Origin: an uncultured Rhodospirillaceae bacterium
GTDB lineage: Bacteria > Pseudomonadota > Alphaproteobacteria > Rhodospirillales > Casp-alpha2
Reading direction: 5' to 3'
Assembly (NCBI GenBank): GCA_913048145.1
Contig: CAJWVP010000022.1
Location: forward strand, 1-14,857
DNA: 14,857 bases
How positions within the stretch are numbered: position 1 is the first letter of the stretch; each line of letters opens with the position of its first letter. The position numbers and the translations under genes were made by a program. The notes below the pieces were generated by a model. That model was not told the origin of the DNA, made no database searches, and worked only from the letters and a program-made list of their open reading frames with translations. Below, piece after piece: positions 14,282 through 14,857 of the stretch.

Positions 14282-14857
14282 TCATTTATTGATGTTCTCT
14301 ATAAGAAAACGCTGCAATTTCGAATTGAATGTTTCCACGTGCTCAAGGCTGGCCAGGTGGCGGGCCGGCGTTAGCCAGTGTAAGGCGGCACCTGGTATTT
14401 GCGCTGCCAGGAGTTCGGACATCTCCGGAGGGATGCCGGGATCATCCGGCGCGGCGATCACCATGGTTGGAATACGAATTTGAGAAAGTTGGTCGACAGT
14501 GTCCAGATCAGCCAGCGCTAAGGCGCATGCGGCGAAAGTCTTGGGGTGAAAGCGGCGAAAGGCAGCGGACATGTAACGATATCCAGGGCCGCTGGTGTCC
14601 ACTTCCTGATCCGTGAACCAGCGCCGCATCATGGTATCGTGAAGATGTTCAGTGCCGCGGTCCAGCACCTCCGCTGCACGGTCCCGCCACAACTGCTGTT
14701 GGGCGCGCGCATAGCGCGGCGCGGTATTCAGCAGCGTCAAGGAATTCAATCGATCTCCGTGGCCAAATCCCAAATGCTGACCAACCATGCCACCCATGGA
14801 GACGCCTACGTAATGCGCGTGTGCAATGCCAAGCCGGTTCATAAGGGCAATGGCGTC
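14282..14857 (-). CDS. Alpha/beta hydrolase, 3-oxoadipate enol-lactonase-like (partial)
   Basis: The C-terminal part of an alpha/beta hydrolase is present; the frame is open to the window edge (codons for DAIAL precede an internal Met at 14842), so the N-terminus lies outside. About 191 residues are seen. The nucleophile elbow is GVSMGG (catalytic Ser), preceded by the typical LGIAHAHYV strand. The acid is probably in IAAPDDPGIPPE and the catalytic His in LTPARHLASLEHVETFN. This pattern fits PcaD-type 3-oxoadipate enol-lactonases of the beta-ketoadipate pathway, but many hydrolases share it, and no other aromatic-degradation gene is visible. It is not part of the flagellar set. No intrinsic terminator was found directly after its stop. 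Confidence 0.8.
   Translation of the reverse strand, partial: DAIALMNRLGIAHAHYVGVSMGGMVGQHLGFGHGDRLNSLTLLNTAPRYARAQQQLWRDRAAEVLDRGTEHLHDTMMRRWFTDQEVDTSGPGYRYMSAAFRRFHPKTFAACALALADLDTVDQLSQIRIPTMVIAAPDDPGIPPEMSELLAAQIPGAALHWLTPARHLASLEHVETFNSKLQRFLIENINK

Noticed and set aside
14136..14483. 115-residue plus-strand frame
   Set aside because: More than half lies antisense to the hydrolase gene; the remainder has no recognisable pattern.

Overview
The window is a flagellar gene region from a Gram-negative bacterium, most likely an alphaproteobacterium of the Rhodospirillales type. This rests on the gene order fliL-fliM-small membrane/coiled-coil protein-motE-like-large periplasmic TPR protein-cheY facing fliP/fliO, on the presence of L-ring genes (outer membrane), and on GC-rich coding sequence. 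The species assignment is inference; no 16S or other marker is present.

Layout. (1) Positions 1-1000: a possible 46-residue small ORF, an AT-rich poly-T stretch, and a 102-residue Ala/Glu-rich gene followed by its own terminator. (2) Minus strand 4518-1032: a compact operon flgF-flgG-flgA-flgH (rod, rod, P-ring chaperone, L-ring). It has a very good sigma-54 type -24/-12 promoter about 45 bases before the flgF start and an intrinsic terminator just after flgH. (3) Positions 4473-4867: a divergent regulatory region with palindromes. (4) Plus strand 4868-11951: fliL, fliM, a DUF6468-like membrane protein, a MotE/MgtE_N-like protein, a 1192-residue periplasmic beta-domain plus TPR protein, and a decayed cheY-like receiver gene. 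(5) Minus strand 13792-11948: an orphan FlhB C-terminal-domain protein, a small coiled-coil protein, fliO and fliP, with translationally coupled overlaps. (6) Positions 13806-14281: non-coding sequence with an inverted repeat and a hexamer repeat. (7) Minus strand to the window edge: the C-terminal part of an alpha/beta hydrolase of the 3-oxoadipate enol-lactonase type, not flagellar.

Together the genes build and service one flagellar basal body: distal rod and LP ring (flgF, G, A, H), the stator/C-ring interface (fliL, fliM, motE-like), export gate parts (fliO, fliP, FlhB-like), and accessory proteins of unknown role. The strongest new observations are the cheY pseudogene (three stops, two compensating frameshifts, Lys-to-Glu change), which touches fliP tail-to-tail; the sigma-54 promoter of the flgF operon; the duplicated acidic motif ahead of the FliM docking peptide; and the large periplasmic scaffold-like protein. 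No CRISPR, tRNA, rRNA or insertion sequence was seen.
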